The notes: a model not told the origin generated them from the letters alone. DNA of 64,000 nucleotides from Bacteroidia bacterium (GCA_030427585.1 JAUIBW010000011.1:1-64000); one strand, 5' to 3'; positions 8,201 through 16,143 are shown, counted from the stretch's first letter. Program-made: numbers and translations.

Positions 8201-10881
8201 AGTCGCCCTTTTGATTTAGCTATAGAATTAGGGGTCAAAGATGCTAACGGATAACGCTCATCATAATTAAAATCTATAACTTCTATGGCATCATCGTAAA
8301 TATTTGGGGCATTTACCTGGATATCTTTAACATCTAATATATTTTTATAGAATTCGCCTTTCCAACTTCTACCATAAACACTATCATGTTTCGTAGAAAT
8401 CAATTTACCACTAGTATCGTAAGTTAAAAACTCTGTTTTTATCTTTATCCCTCCGATACTTTTATCTACACTCTCTTCGTTATTATAAAGGGATTGATCA
8501 CTATATTCACTATCATTTTTTAGAATTACTATTTTATTCAATCGTAATGTTTTATGCTTTTTCACATTAAAATTCACATCATAATAAGAAACTCCTAGAC
8601 CTAATACCCCAACAGATGATAACTGATCCTCATAAATACCGTTGAAATATGTTTTACCATCTTTACCTACACTTCTAGAATTATAATGGGTGTCTTCGTA
8701 TCGTTTAAAATCGTTTAAGTTTTCTGATGGTAATGCAATAGAGCTACCATAGTTATCTTTACGATCTTCTTTTATGAATAAAGCAGTATGCGTTCTGGTT
8801 TTTATTTTGTTTAAATAATAAATATCTTTTATCCCCCAAGAATATGTTTTTGTATTCTCAAACGCTCTTTCTCCTATTTTAGGGTTTCGCCACATATACC
8901 CGTCACTCCATTTTCCATACTCAAAAGCCACCCAATACCCATAATCTTCTTTAGATACGGTATTATCATTATTAACATCAATATAATCAGGTCCTGTTAT
9001 AGCCGTTAATAACCAATGCGTAGCATAAGGCTCAAATTGTTGATTTTCTGAAAAATTATCGTCAATATTAACATCTTTATGTGCTGTTTTAGAGAACTGT
9101 TCTCGTTGATAAACCGGAATTGTGTAATGATATGTTTTACCATCTACGGCAGTAATCTTGTAAGCTCCGATACCTTTTTTAGGAATGAGAACAGAATCTT
9201 CTCTATTAAAGCCTACAGTAGAAAGTACAAGATTAGGATTAGCATTAATCTCTTCATTAGTAAAGACTTCTATATATGTTCCTTTTTTCCAGCGGCTTGA
9301 ACTATTGTAATATGTATTATCTCCGTTTAATGAAGTTTGAAATTTATTATTAGAAGTATTGTAATCAAATATTTCTGGATTAGTAGTTGTAAGTGGGTCT
9401 GTAACCCAGTTACCAGAATCGACGTCCAGATAAGAGGAAAATTCATTTTCAAAATAAAAATGTATGTCTTTCCCCGGCAAACCGTTTACATTTTTCTCAA
9501 ATGAAATGTTAGAAGGATAACCCCCTGCAACTGAAGAAAACTCGCCAACTGTGCCATTAAGAAGTGCTTCTTTATTGAAAATATGCCCATTTTGCTCAAA
9601 AATATATGGTTTAATAGATCCGGCTATCCCTTGCCCCGAAACTGAATAATTATCATAACTTACATTAGAGAAATTTCCTTGAGCAGATTGATCAAAAGCT
9701 TCATTAGGGTTTATAGATTCATAACCATCATAATCCACTTTTCTATCAAAAATAGCTTCATTTATAGTCTGTTTTATATCTCCTCCATACAAGCTTCCAT
9801 GGCTTATCGTATAATCTCTTTCGAATAACCATGATTTTTGTATAGCAAGTGTTAAGTTAACCCAAGGAGTATGAATTCCATAAGTTCTAATTGAATTATT
9901 AAAAGCTTTTGATCCATTATTTGAATTATTAAGACCAATAGATCTACCTGCAATAGATATTCCTAAACCGTTATCCGAATCTAAAGAAAATCCAACTCCA
10001 TATGAAGAAACTGAAACATTTGCATTAGCTGTTGTCGATCCATTCGTAAAAGATTGATTTAAAGATAGATTTCCACCTAGGTTTATTTTATTAATATTAT
10101 AACCTACTCTAACTCCTGCACTAATGCCATCTGTTCCAATACTCTGATTAACAGAAAGAGGAGAGCCATTTCCTCCAATTCCAATACTTTGTGTTAGACC
10201 AACATCTGTTCTGTATTCTGTTTCTCCATTAAATGCTCTATGCTCAGAATAGTTTACATAGAGCCCCACTGAGCCACCTATTTTATCATAACCAACACTT
10301 AATGTTCCTCTATAATTCGTATTGGCACCACTGGATAAAATGTTGTACATTTTAGCTTTATACCAATCATCGGGCACTTTATTTAATCTTCTATTAACTG
10401 CCCCAGGATTTAATGACCAACCAAGCCCTACCCAAGAAGCTTCCTGATCCATGGCGATCCCGGCATGATACGATAAAGCTAATGGATACCCTCCTTCTGG
10501 AGAAGGTACATTAAGCAGCGGTAACACATATGTAAAATCTCCAGTTAATAAATTTACCATATCTGTGGCATCTACCGGCTCAAAAGCAGCGGCTTCCGGA
10601 GCATTAGGTCCATTATTATTTGCCCATAATTGATTATACGGGATCAATGTTTGTAAAAAGGTTAGTGTAAAAAACAGAGCAATTACCCGGTGTCTGCTAG
10701 GTGTCCGAAGTCTGGACTCCGAAGCTAGAGGTCGGGTTCCTGGTGTCAGAGGTTGGGAGTTTGAAATCTGAAATCGAGTGTCCCAAGTCAGGTGTCTGAG
10801 GTCTGATACTAAGGACCGAAGTCTAAGGTTCAAAGTCTTAAACTTGTCTTGTAAAAAAGTTTTAATCTTAGTGAAATTCAT
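5272..10881 (-). CDS. Large secreted RHS-like (YD-repeat) surface protein
   Basis: An 1869-aa protein. After an unusual N-terminus the hydrophobic core VIALFFTLTFLQTLIPY (residues ~66-82) looks like a signal peptide, cleaved around LWA-NN. The conserved start region contains LPLLNVPSPEGGYPLALSYHAGI and ASWVGLGWSLNPGAVNR, as in the large proteins that precede RHS genes in Bacteroidota. Near residues 1590-1700 is a carbohydrate-binding-like jelly-roll segment, then a YD-repeat pair (YVYNEWDELSYILG, THYEYDEVGRLIK). It ends in an Ig-like segment and a Gly/Glu-rich tail, with no RHS core signature and no obvious toxin. Residues ~16-64 are encoded by a heptamer repeat array and look inserted into the n-region of the signal peptide. 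It is likely a shell or delivery partner of the downstream RHS protein. Confidence 0.75.
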   Translation of the reverse strand: MNFTKIKTFLQDKFKTLNLRLRSLVSDLRHLTWDTRFQISNSQPLTPGTRPLASESRLRTPSRHRVIALFFTLTFLQTLIPYNQLWANNNGPNAPEAAAFEPVDATDMVNLLTGDFTYVLPLLNVPSPEGGYPLALSYHAGIAMDQEASWVGLGWSLNPGAVNRRLNKVPDDWYKAKMYNILSSGANTNYRGTLSVGYDKIGGSVGLYVNYSEHRAFNGETEYRTDVGLTQSIGIGGNGSPLSVNQSIGTDGISAGVRVGYNINKINLGGNLSLNQSFTNGSTTANANVSVSSYGVGFSLDSDNGLGISIAGRSIGLNNSNNGSKAFNNSIRTYGIHTPWVNLTLAIQKSWLFERDYTISHGSLYGGDIKQTINEAIFDRKVDYDGYESINPNEAFDQSAQGNFSNVSYDNYSVSGQGIAGSIKPYIFEQNGHIFNKEALLNGTVGEFSSVAGGYPSNISFEKNVNGLPGKDIHFYFENEFSSYLDVDSGNWVTDPLTTTNPEIFDYNTSNNKFQTSLNGDNTYYNSSSRWKKGTYIEVFTNEEINANPNLVLSTVGFNREDSVLIPKKGIGAYKITAVDGKTYHYTIPVYQREQFSKTAHKDVNIDDNFSENQQFEPYATHWLLTAITGPDYIDVNNDNTVSKEDYGYWVAFEYGKWSDGYMWRNPKIGERAFENTKTYSWGIKDIYYLNKIKTRTHTALFIKEDRKDNYGSSIALPSENLNDFKRYEDTHYNSRSVGKDGKTYFNGIYEDQLSSVGVLGLGVSYYDVNFNVKKHKTLRLNKIVILKNDSEYSDQSLYNNEESVDKSIGGIKIKTEFLTYDTSGKLISTKHDSVYGRSWKGEFYKNILDVKDIQVNAPNIYDDAIEVIDFNYDERYPLASLTPNSIAKSKGRLTLSSVSMKGKGEKCLIPPYTFDYHNKSFVFDKGSANPWGYYQNDPAIWSLNEIKIPTGGKITVEYEEDEYKEVVKTNRVFTDKLKFKFVGDAGGNKYVHLSNVDGSTDKIDFRKYFKTNSDAYVDVLYWRHPPGSSPHRIGDVAKYCNVSQVSEDLVVFNIPNTHYSSVVRRGVNCQKSDWVFYERIEETYNGWFTKIDENSCGDPIHTSNGTRVRYKFYSNKNSETNKGGGIRVKKLIVSNENNDRYESRYSYTNPDTGKNSGTTPYAPADYTKNIPFLTELPAPSVLYQHVKVSRYSANNKITGATAYKFNTIQNFESNSNGFVMGDFLSLQKSQNTDKNDVNLIVTEGGGLENVDVNFTRHRLEDNTSAIGTLLYKKEYNSENQLMSSTENEYGFDDNKQGFIQETFKKIKLHVRSGTKKKYYVNASSKLKKLKILKQTKVTKNNFSFTTFYEKYDPFTGKLLEQLQTLKDGTIYKTRSIPAYNKYQLMGNKVDDSNYKNMLSQETANLTQIKEGTTWKTIGADITTWNDNWTYRKHDGTIEPLATGAQKIWRKHKTFTWKGEVDSDGAYIGYTGDFDGFVWGSTQTNPKWINTSRVTMYDHYSMPLEASDINNNSIATKMGDNNSKIIAVANAKYTEMYYCGAEYVAAGSNNVYADGEVKISGNIVAVPDAHTGKHVVRMTGGTAFEVKLPPDPNRIGAKSNFRVSVWVRKGQENNLNILVQNGTNFPIETYFNSNETITAGNWMMLNGYVDLSTSETLVSVSSNGSGATIDVDDFRMLPVSSSMTSYVYNEWDELSYILGANNLATHYEYDEVGRLIKTSTETVDAIGVSGGMKLIKDVDYHYKNDNCDEDPTGTEPPLNIVLNVKIVGLTGTITASGYNGSDDYSYRWAVGVPGGPSDNLTFGAWGNTNTLNLVDELCEEIPFIAEIKDNVTGETASKQTFYLGYCNSDGGSGNGEGEGDGNGNIGIQH
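10689..10845. repeat. Heptamer (GARGTCY-like) array inside coding N-terminus
   Basis: A degenerate 7-bp periodic array (units such as CGAAGTC, AGAGGTC, TGAAATC, TGAGGTC). It lies within the first ~65 codons of the 1869-aa gene and encodes an Arg/Ser/Leu-rich stretch unlike a normal signal-peptide n-region. Confidence 0.7.
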
Positions 10882-10970
10882 AAACTATATTATTTCTATT
10901 TGCGCCTCGACAACACTTCGACAAGCTTAGTATGGCGGTTTAGCGCGACAATTGGTTTTTATTTTATGTT

Positions 10971-11106
10971 GTCCGAAGTCGGGATCGGAAGTTGGGTGAC
11001 CGATGTCGGAGGTTTTCTATTTTTTTGCCTGAAGCCCGAAGACAGAAGTCGGATGCTCTGTCTTTTTTTGTCATCAAACTTCGGATTTCAGTCCCCCGAC
11101 CTCTAA
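10971..11106. repeat. Heptamer repeat array, intergenic
   Basis: Degenerate GTCCGAAGTCGG-type units followed by reverse-complement units (ACTTCGG, CCCCCGACCTC) fill most of the 226-bp gap between the 245-aa lipoprotein and the 1869-aa gene. The two orientations allow a long hairpin in the transcript. Confidence 0.65.
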
Positions 11107-11107
11107 C

Positions 11108-11845
11108 TTATTTAAACTGTAATTTTGGCTCATTGTTTATTATTTTTGTTGGGATCTTAAATTTTACTTCGCCAGTATAAAACCCTAAATCTTCTATCGT
11201 TAGTGTCATAAACTCAGATGTTGTTACTTTTTCTTCTCTGGGGTACACAAACATCATCGTGGTTGATCTACTCATTCCATACATTCTGGGATAAATATAA
11301 TCTGCCATTGCTATGGTATCTTTTGTTGGAGTGTATAGATGTACTTTCTGTTCCATTCCAAAAGCCAATTGATTTACCATAGCACCAAATCTTTGTTTAT
11401 CTCTTGCTACGTTGGTTAATAATTCCTGATTGTTTTTAGACATCGATACTATGAAATACATATGCTCTTTATATTTATTTCGTAAACTATCGATCTTAGC
11501 AGATATAATTTTATCTCCCAATTCCTGAGCAACAAGTAAATCTGTTGGCTTGTATAGTAAAGAAAAGTCAACTCCGTTTACTGTTTTTACATGTCTATAC
11601 TCATTACCTGGTTCTTTGATATACTTTAGCAATTCTTCTGAGGAATCAAAAGTCTTGTTAGAACAGGACACAAAGATGAGCAGCATGTTTATGATTAGTG
11701 TTTTGAGTCCGAAGTTGGAAATCCGAAGTTGGGTGACTGAAGACGGATGTCCGAAGTCGGATGTCCGAAGACCGATGTTCGAAGTCCGAAATATGAACAT
11801 TGGAATCTTACTACTAACTTTCTTATAATTTCTATCTTTTATCAT
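11108..11845 (-). CDS. Putative lipoprotein of the RHS locus (N-terminus extended by repeat)
   Basis: A 245-aa protein of unknown family. A lipobox-like FVSC follows the hydrophobic stretch LIINMLLIFV (residues ~50-60). Before it, residues ~18-47 (RTSNIGLRTSDFG...) are encoded by a heptamer repeat array that separates the start MIKDRNYKK from the hydrophobic core. The rest is an alpha/beta protein with no motif I know; it contains many Met and Tyr residues near 160-215. It sits directly upstream of the large RHS-like gene, so it may be an accessory lipoprotein of that export or assembly system. The start at 11845 is the only reasonable ATG that keeps the whole signal. Confidence 0.6.
   Translation of the reverse strand: MIKDRNYKKVSSKIPMFIFRTSNIGLRTSDFGHPSSVTQLRISNFGLKTLIINMLLIFVSCSNKTFDSSEELLKYIKEPGNEYRHVKTVNGVDFSLLYKPTDLLVAQELGDKIISAKIDSLRNKYKEHMYFIVSMSKNNQELLTNVARDKQRFGAMVNQLAFGMEQKVHLYTPTKDTIAMADYIYPRMYGMSRSTTMMFVYPREEKVTTSEFMTLTIEDLGFYTGEVKFKIPTKIINNEPKLQFK
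11705..11791. repeat. Heptamer repeat array in lipoprotein N-terminus
   Basis: Six consecutive 7-bp units are in perfect register at 11746-11787: GATGTCC, GAAGTCG, GATGTCC, GAAGACC, GATGTTC, GAAGTCC. Less regular units lie to the left. This is the clearest view of the repeat period. The whole array is in frame inside the 245-aa gene. Confidence 0.75.
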
Positions 11846-11858
11846 TTAGTTTCTTTTT

Positions 11859-12020
11859 AGTCCGATGTCCGAGGGCAGAAGACCGAGGCTCCCTTTTTTT
11901 AAGTCGAATGTCTGAAGTCGAGTGGTCGAAGTTCGAGGCAGTGTTATTGCTAGAAGACTGATGACAGAAGTCGGAGGTTTTTCACTTCTCACCTCTGACT
12001 TCTGACTTCCGGCTTCTAAC
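11859..12020. repeat. Heptamer repeat array, intergenic, with inverted arm
   Basis: The left part has TCCGATGTCCGAGG-type units. The right part is an inverted arm: GAAGTCGGAGGT at ~11965 pairs with ACCTCTGACTTC near 11990. It fills the 188-bp gap between the four-helix-bundle gene and the lipoprotein gene. A 63-codon open frame here is made of repeat and is not called as a gene. Confidence 0.65.
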
Positions 12021-12033
12021 TGGTTCTCTCTCA

Positions 12034-12387
12034 TCAATTAATTTTTTTCTTAAAAGCTGTCATCATATTCATTAATTCAAAACTGCTATTATAATGTTTT
12101 TCAAATTCTTCATCTGATATATATTCTCTTCTTTTTGCTTTATGCAAACATGTTACTACTTCTGCCAACGATCTAATAGAATATCCCATAAATCTTTTGA
12201 ATTCAGGATTGCTTTGCCCTATAGATCCTTCTGAAATATTTAATGCTACAGAATCTATTGCTCTCATTATTTGAGAAGACAGATTATACATTTCTTTTTT
12301 CGGAAACTTCTTTGATAACGTATGTATCGATTCTGCTAAATCCATTGCTTTTTGCCAAATTATCAGATTCTCGAATTTGAATTTCAT
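12034..12387 (-). CDS. Four-helix-bundle protein (23S rRNA intervening-sequence / Avd-like family)
   Basis: A 117-aa protein matching the four-helix-bundle family known from 23S rRNA intervening sequences and structurally related to the Avd accessory protein of diversity-generating retroelements. Hallmarks are FENLIIWQKAMDLAESIH at the start, an LSSQIMRAIDSVALNISEG segment (residues ~36-54) and the C-terminal helix with FMGYSIRSLAEVVTCL. The family generally forms basic pentameric bundles that bind nucleic acid; the function of stand-alone copies is unknown. It is flanked on both sides by heptamer repeat arrays, which may be its nucleic-acid partner (inference). No reverse transcriptase or template repeat is present. 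Confidence 0.85.
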   Translation of the reverse strand: MKFKFENLIIWQKAMDLAESIHTLSKKFPKKEMYNLSSQIMRAIDSVALNISEGSIGQSNPEFKRFMGYSIRSLAEVVTCLHKAKRREYISDEEFEKHYNSSFELMNMMTAFKKKIN

Positions 12388-12400
12388 TTTGTTGCTTTTT

Positions 12401-12462
12401 TGTCAGAGATCGGAAGTCTGAGGTTTTTCTCTTCTAACTTCTGACCTTAGACATCAGTCTTC
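12401..12462. repeat. Heptamer repeat hairpin, intergenic
   Basis: GTCAGAGATCGGAAGTCTGAGGT is followed by a T-rich loop and an inverted arm (CTGACCTTAGAC). It fills the 82-bp gap between the Skp-like gene and the four-helix-bundle gene. Confidence 0.6.
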
Positions 12463-12469
12463 CTACTTT

Positions 12470-13006
12470 TTACTTCTTCCCTTCAAATTCAGCATTTAAT
12501 TCTTTTAAAACAGTCTCTGTTAGGTCTGCAGACTTTTCGCCATACATAATGGTTCCATTTCCAGTAGCTCCAAAAATCACTTTATATCCTTTCTTTTTAC
12601 CATATTCTTTCACAAAATCATTAATATCATTAATCACAGTTTGTGTTACTTTTTTATCCTCTTCTACCAATTGTTTTTGTACAGCTTGTTGATAATTATT
12701 GATCTTTTGTTGTTTGTTTCCTAGTAATTCTTGTTTTAGCTCTAACTCTTTTTCAGTCATACTACTACGTTCTTTTTCATATACTTTGAGCTCTGTCTGC
12801 CAATTTGAAATTAAACTATCTACATTAGCCTGCATTGTTTTGGCTTTCTTCTCGAATGCTGCCTTTACAATTTCGGTTCTCTTATAACCTTCTAACAGTT
12901 TATTTACATCTACATATACTAATTCTGATGAAGATTGTAAAAAGAAAAAAGATCCTACTGATACAATTAATGCTAAAATGGCAATGGGTAATGCTAATTT
13001 GTTCAT
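12470..13006 (-). CDS. OmpH/Skp family periplasmic chaperone
   Basis: A 178-aa protein with an N-terminal signal or anchor (LALPIAILALIVSVGSFFFL). The Skp signature follows: VYVDVNKLLEGYKRTE, then a long coiled coil (residues ~40-135) rich in Lys, Glu and Gln, and the C-terminal beta segment GYKVIFGATGNGTIMYG. Skp proteins hold unfolded outer-membrane or exported proteins in the periplasm. As an extra copy inside an RHS locus it may escort the giant secreted proteins encoded downstream. The length is typical for the family. Confidence 0.85.
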   Translation of the reverse strand: MNKLALPIAILALIVSVGSFFFLQSSSELVYVDVNKLLEGYKRTEIVKAAFEKKAKTMQANVDSLISNWQTELKVYEKERSSMTEKELELKQELLGNKQQKINNYQQAVQKQLVEEDKKVTQTVINDINDFVKEYGKKKGYKVIFGATGNGTIMYGEKSADLTETVLKELNAEFEGKK

Positions 13007-13030
13007 AGTTTTTTATTAAGTCAGAATACC

Positions 13031-13213
13031 AAGGTCGGAAGTCTGAAGTTTTATTTTGGTTTTTAGTTTGATGTCCGAGGTCAGGTGACCGGTGTTCGAG
13101 GTTTTATTTTGTTTCTTTAGTCCGATGTTCGAAGTCGGGTGTTCAGTGTTCTCCTTTTATCTGATATGGGGATACTTCCAGCATCCGGCTCCTGACACCC
13201 GACTTCAAGCCTC
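13031..13213. repeat. Heptamer repeat array, intergenic, with strong inverted arm
   Basis: Units such as AAGGTCGGAAGTCTGAAG, GATGTCCGAGGTCAGG and GATGTTCGAAGTCGGG recur between T-rich spacers. TTCGAAGTCGGGTGTTCAG (near 13128) pairs with CTGACACCCGACTTCAA (near 13190), with one bulged base. It fills the 214-bp gap between the Skp-like gene and the secreted coiled-coil gene. Confidence 0.65.
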
Positions 13214-13220
13214 TTTTTAT

Positions 13221-14252
13221 TTACTTTTTATTAATGAGATTTTCTATTTTTTTCAATCGATCCTCCAACGCTTTATTTACTTTTTGCTGTTCTTTTAATT
13301 GCTTTTCCTGTGCAATGGTATACAATGTGAGTTCTTCGATTTTCTCAAGAAGCTTCATATTCATAACTCCCAACGCTACCCCATTTTTCTCCATTTCGGT
13401 TGCAGAAGGGATATTAGGTAAATGTCCTTTTTCTTTAATATGTTCTTGTATTTCTTCTATGGTTAACAGATCATAGTCTTTGGTAAATACATAATCCGGA
13501 GCAGGAACGCTAAGATCTACTTTCACCTCTTCGGCATGGATTTTTCCTTTTACCGTGAGTTTGGAGTCTGGTGATGTGGTACCTATTCCTACATCGCCGT
13601 TAGTTTTAATCATTATTTTCTCCTTTCCTTTAGTCATAATACCAAAATCATGATCTGACACTGTACCTACTCTAGCATTACCACCAGTATGTGACCATAA
13701 TGACGTTTGAACACCAGTTGTTCGCTCTTCAATTAGTATTCTCGAATGAATATCATCATCAATATTTATTGTTTGTCCCCAACTAGATGGGTTAGAAAAC
13801 ACTTCATCTCCTACATAAAGATGGCCATTTCTAATATCTACTTTGGCTGTTGGGTTGCTGGTTCCAATACCTACATTTTCATTTCCATTTATTCCTAATG
13901 CAATCTCTCCATATGTACCATCTGCTTTTCTAGTTAAAAAAGCAAACCTGGAATCAGGTGCTCCTAAATTTTCAAAATAAAAAGTATTATCAAGTTTCTT
14001 ATGATATAAATTAGTTCCAATATCATAAGAATCTCCCATACCTAATTTAATTCCGGCAACAGAATTCGAATTAGTACTATTATTATATATACCTAACCAT
14101 ACAGGCCCATTAACATCATCATAAATTTGTAATTTTGATGTTGGACTAGTAGTACCAATACCTACATTTCCATTCGCAGGAAAGGTATTAGTTTGTGCAA
14201 TACCAAGTGTCGACATAAACACCAAAACGATATTCATTAAAAATTTTCTCAT
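13221..14252 (-). CDS. Secreted protein with GIGTTSP repeats and C-terminal coiled coil
   Basis: A 343-aa protein with a signal peptide (first ~19 residues, cleaved after IAQ). It has several VGIGTTSPxSKL or VGIGTSNPTAKVDI beta-helix-like repeats. The conserved C-terminal block DLLTIEEIQEHIKEKGHLPNIPS precedes a coiled coil (residues ~295-343). This architecture is common in Bacteroidota exported proteins and resembles phage tail-fibre or S74-type chaperone regions, but there are no phage genes nearby. It is the first gene of the RHS locus. A trimeric surface fibre or adhesin role is an inference. Confidence 0.75.
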   Translation of the reverse strand: MRKFLMNIVLVFMSTLGIAQTNTFPANGNVGIGTTSPTSKLQIYDDVNGPVWLGIYNNSTNSNSVAGIKLGMGDSYDIGTNLYHKKLDNTFYFENLGAPDSRFAFLTRKADGTYGEIALGINGNENVGIGTSNPTAKVDIRNGHLYVGDEVFSNPSSWGQTINIDDDIHSRILIEERTTGVQTSLWSHTGGNARVGTVSDHDFGIMTKGKEKIMIKTNGDVGIGTTSPDSKLTVKGKIHAEEVKVDLSVPAPDYVFTKDYDLLTIEEIQEHIKEKGHLPNIPSATEMEKNGVALGVMNMKLLEKIEELTLYTIAQEKQLKEQQKVNKALEDRLKKIENLINKK

Positions 14253-14333
14253 AAATTGTTTTTCATTTTATCTCTTTTAATATAATAATCTTACTTCATG
14301 CATCTTCTTTTCTCAAGCATCAAAAAGAAGGCG

Positions 14334-14341
14334 CAAATATA
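14334..14341 (-). promoter_or_regulatory. Candidate -7 box of the RHS locus
   Basis: On the minus strand this reads TATATTTG, a match to the Bacteroidota TAnnTTTG element, about 82 bp upstream of the first gene. A clear -33 TTTG is not visible. The transcribed leader would contain a CTTCTTTT/AAAAGAAG hairpin (about 14304-14330). Confidence 0.35.
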
Positions 14342-15000
14342 AAAACCTTAAGGAATTCACATATGTTGAACTTTTGATTGTTAATAAAAACTTAATTCAT
14401 CACTGTTTTTGTTAATATATCTTATCAAAAATCTATTTTCTTTGTACATTACAATAAGAATGTCATTTGAGCTTTTAATTCTGGACTGTAAAAATGCATT
14501 TTTTCGCTTCCAGACAAAAAAATCAAATAAATTCTAATAAAACCCTCCCATGCCGAGGCACAGGAGAATTTTAAGAATTGCAAAAAAATCAGCTAATAGC
14601 CGAAAAATAAAAGGGGTAACCCTACCCTACATAGTCCAAAATTTCATCCCGACTTAGTCCTACCCTTGTCAGGATTTAAAATTGGATTTGTCATTATTGC
14701 AATTGTTTTATAGTGCAATAATAAAACACGCCAGTTTCATTTTTCGGAACTGGCGAAAAAAAATTGTTTTTTTTTGATATTTTTTCCTCTTGTTAAAAAA
14801 AAGATCCGTACCCCCTTATTTTATTGACCATCCGAACAAACTTAATTTTATATTTTATGCTATTTTCTGATTAGCGAAACTAAATTCTCGTATAATTAGG
14901 ATAGTTTTAACTTTGATCAACATCATCACATATTTCTAATATCTACCTTTACAAAAAGCAATATTCATTGCTTTTTTATACTCAATAACAGATATAATAC
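14342..15000. other. Long intergenic region with two adjacent hairpins
   Basis: Between the divergent RHS locus and the aminotransferase there is no convincing ORF. It contains two perfect inverted repeats side by side: ATTATTGCA/TGCAATAAT (14693-14722) and CGCCAGTT/AACTGGCG (14729-14755). The second is followed by A8 and then T9, so it could terminate transcripts on either strand. The section 14540-14640 is richer in GC than its surroundings and could be a small RNA, but I recognise no known family. Confidence 0.35.
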
Positions 15001-16143
15001 ATGCAACATCAAAAACACCTCTTTGATCTATCAGACAATATCACTTATTTAAACGGGGCTTATATGGCGCCTCAATTAAAATCTGTAACAGAAGTTGGTC
15101 TTGCCTCTGTTATCCAAAAAGCCAGACCTAATGAAATCACGCCCCAAGATTTTTTTACTCAAAGAGAGATTTTAAAACAACGTTTTGCCACGTTGGTCGA
15201 TGCTCCTGATTATAGAAATATTGCTATTTTGCCTTCGGTATCCTACGGTATCGCTAATGCTGCTAACAATATCCCAATCAATCCCGGAGATGAAATTATA
15301 GTAGTTGACGAGCAGTTTCCTAGTAATGTATATGTCTGGCAAGAAGTAGCAAATAAACATAATGCTTCTATCACGGTAATCAAGCCTCCAAAAAGTTTTA
15401 AAGATCGAGGTGCACTATGGAATCAGAATATCCTGAATGCTATTACCAAAAAAACTGCTGTTGTAGCAATGCCTCATGTGCATTGGGCAGATGGCACATT
15501 GTTTGACCTAAAGGCAATACGAGCAAAGACTGAAGGTGTACATGCTTTTTTAATTATTGATGGGACTCAAAGCGTAGGAGCTCTTCCTTTCTCTGTTTCA
15601 GAAATTAAACCCGATGCTTTAATTTGCGCAGGATATAAATGGTTGCTTGGCCCTTATTCTACCGGAGTAGCATATTATAGTGATGCTTTTAATGAAGGAA
15701 CGCCTATAGAACATAACTGGATGAATCGTTATAACAGTGAGAATTTTGCTGGATTGACCCAATATGAAGATCGCTACAAAGAAAAGGCTGCCAGATATTC
15801 GGTTGGAGAGTCTAGTAATTTTATATTAACTCCAATGTTGATTAGAGCCATAGAACAATTGATCGAATGGTCACCAGAAACGATCCAGGAATATTGTAAG
15901 ACGATCTCTACAACTGCTATACAACAGCTTAGAGATTTAGGGTGTTTTATCGAAGAAGACCATCATAGAGCACATCATCTCTTTGGTATTTATTTACCAG
16001 ATCATATTGATTTAGAAAAATTAAAAACTAAACTAAAAAAAGAAAATATCTTTATTTCCTTTCGTGGTAATGCCATCCGAGTTTCTTCTAATGTATACAA
16101 TTCTCAAACAGATTTTAATCGATTACTGGCACAATTTGGTTAA
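15001..16143 (+). CDS. PLP-dependent class V aminotransferase-fold enzyme (cysteine desulfurase/kynureninase-like)
   Basis: A 380-aa fold-type I PLP enzyme of the class V family. Visible are a cofactor-binding Asp at 187 in LIIDGTQSVG, the Schiff-base Lys at 213 in CAGYKWLLGPY, and an early HWADG segment (residues ~160). It lacks the Cys-containing loop of true IscS/SufS desulfurases, so a selenocysteine-lyase/kynureninase-like or other aminotransferase activity is more likely. The exact substrate cannot be read from the sequence. It stands alone, with its own leader and a structured element after its stop. Confidence 0.8.
   Translation: MQHQKHLFDLSDNITYLNGAYMAPQLKSVTEVGLASVIQKARPNEITPQDFFTQREILKQRFATLVDAPDYRNIAILPSVSYGIANAANNIPINPGDEIIVVDEQFPSNVYVWQEVANKHNASITVIKPPKSFKDRGALWNQNILNAITKKTAVVAMPHVHWADGTLFDLKAIRAKTEGVHAFLIIDGTQSVGALPFSVSEIKPDALICAGYKWLLGPYSTGVAYYSDAFNEGTPIEHNWMNRYNSENFAGLTQYEDRYKEKAARYSVGESSNFILTPMLIRAIEQLIEWSPETIQEYCKTISTTAIQQLRDLGCFIEEDHHRAHHLFGIYLPDHIDLEKLKTKLKKENIFISFRGNAIRVSSNVYNSQTDFNRLLAQFG

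Noticed and set aside
11846..12037. 63-codon ORF between the four-helix-bundle gene and the lipoprotein
   Set aside because: Most of it is heptamer repeat, with no conserved-looking part; treated as an artefact of the array.
12034..12387. Avd of a diversity-generating retroelement
   Set aside because: No reverse transcriptase, template repeat or variable C-type lectin target is in the window; only the fold family is shared.
13221..14252. Phage tail fibre
   Set aside because: GIGTTSP repeats and the coiled coil are common in secreted Bacteroidota proteins, and no other phage gene is near.
15001..16143. IscS/SufS cysteine desulfurase
   Set aside because: The Cys-containing catalytic loop is not visible and no Fe-S assembly genes are near.
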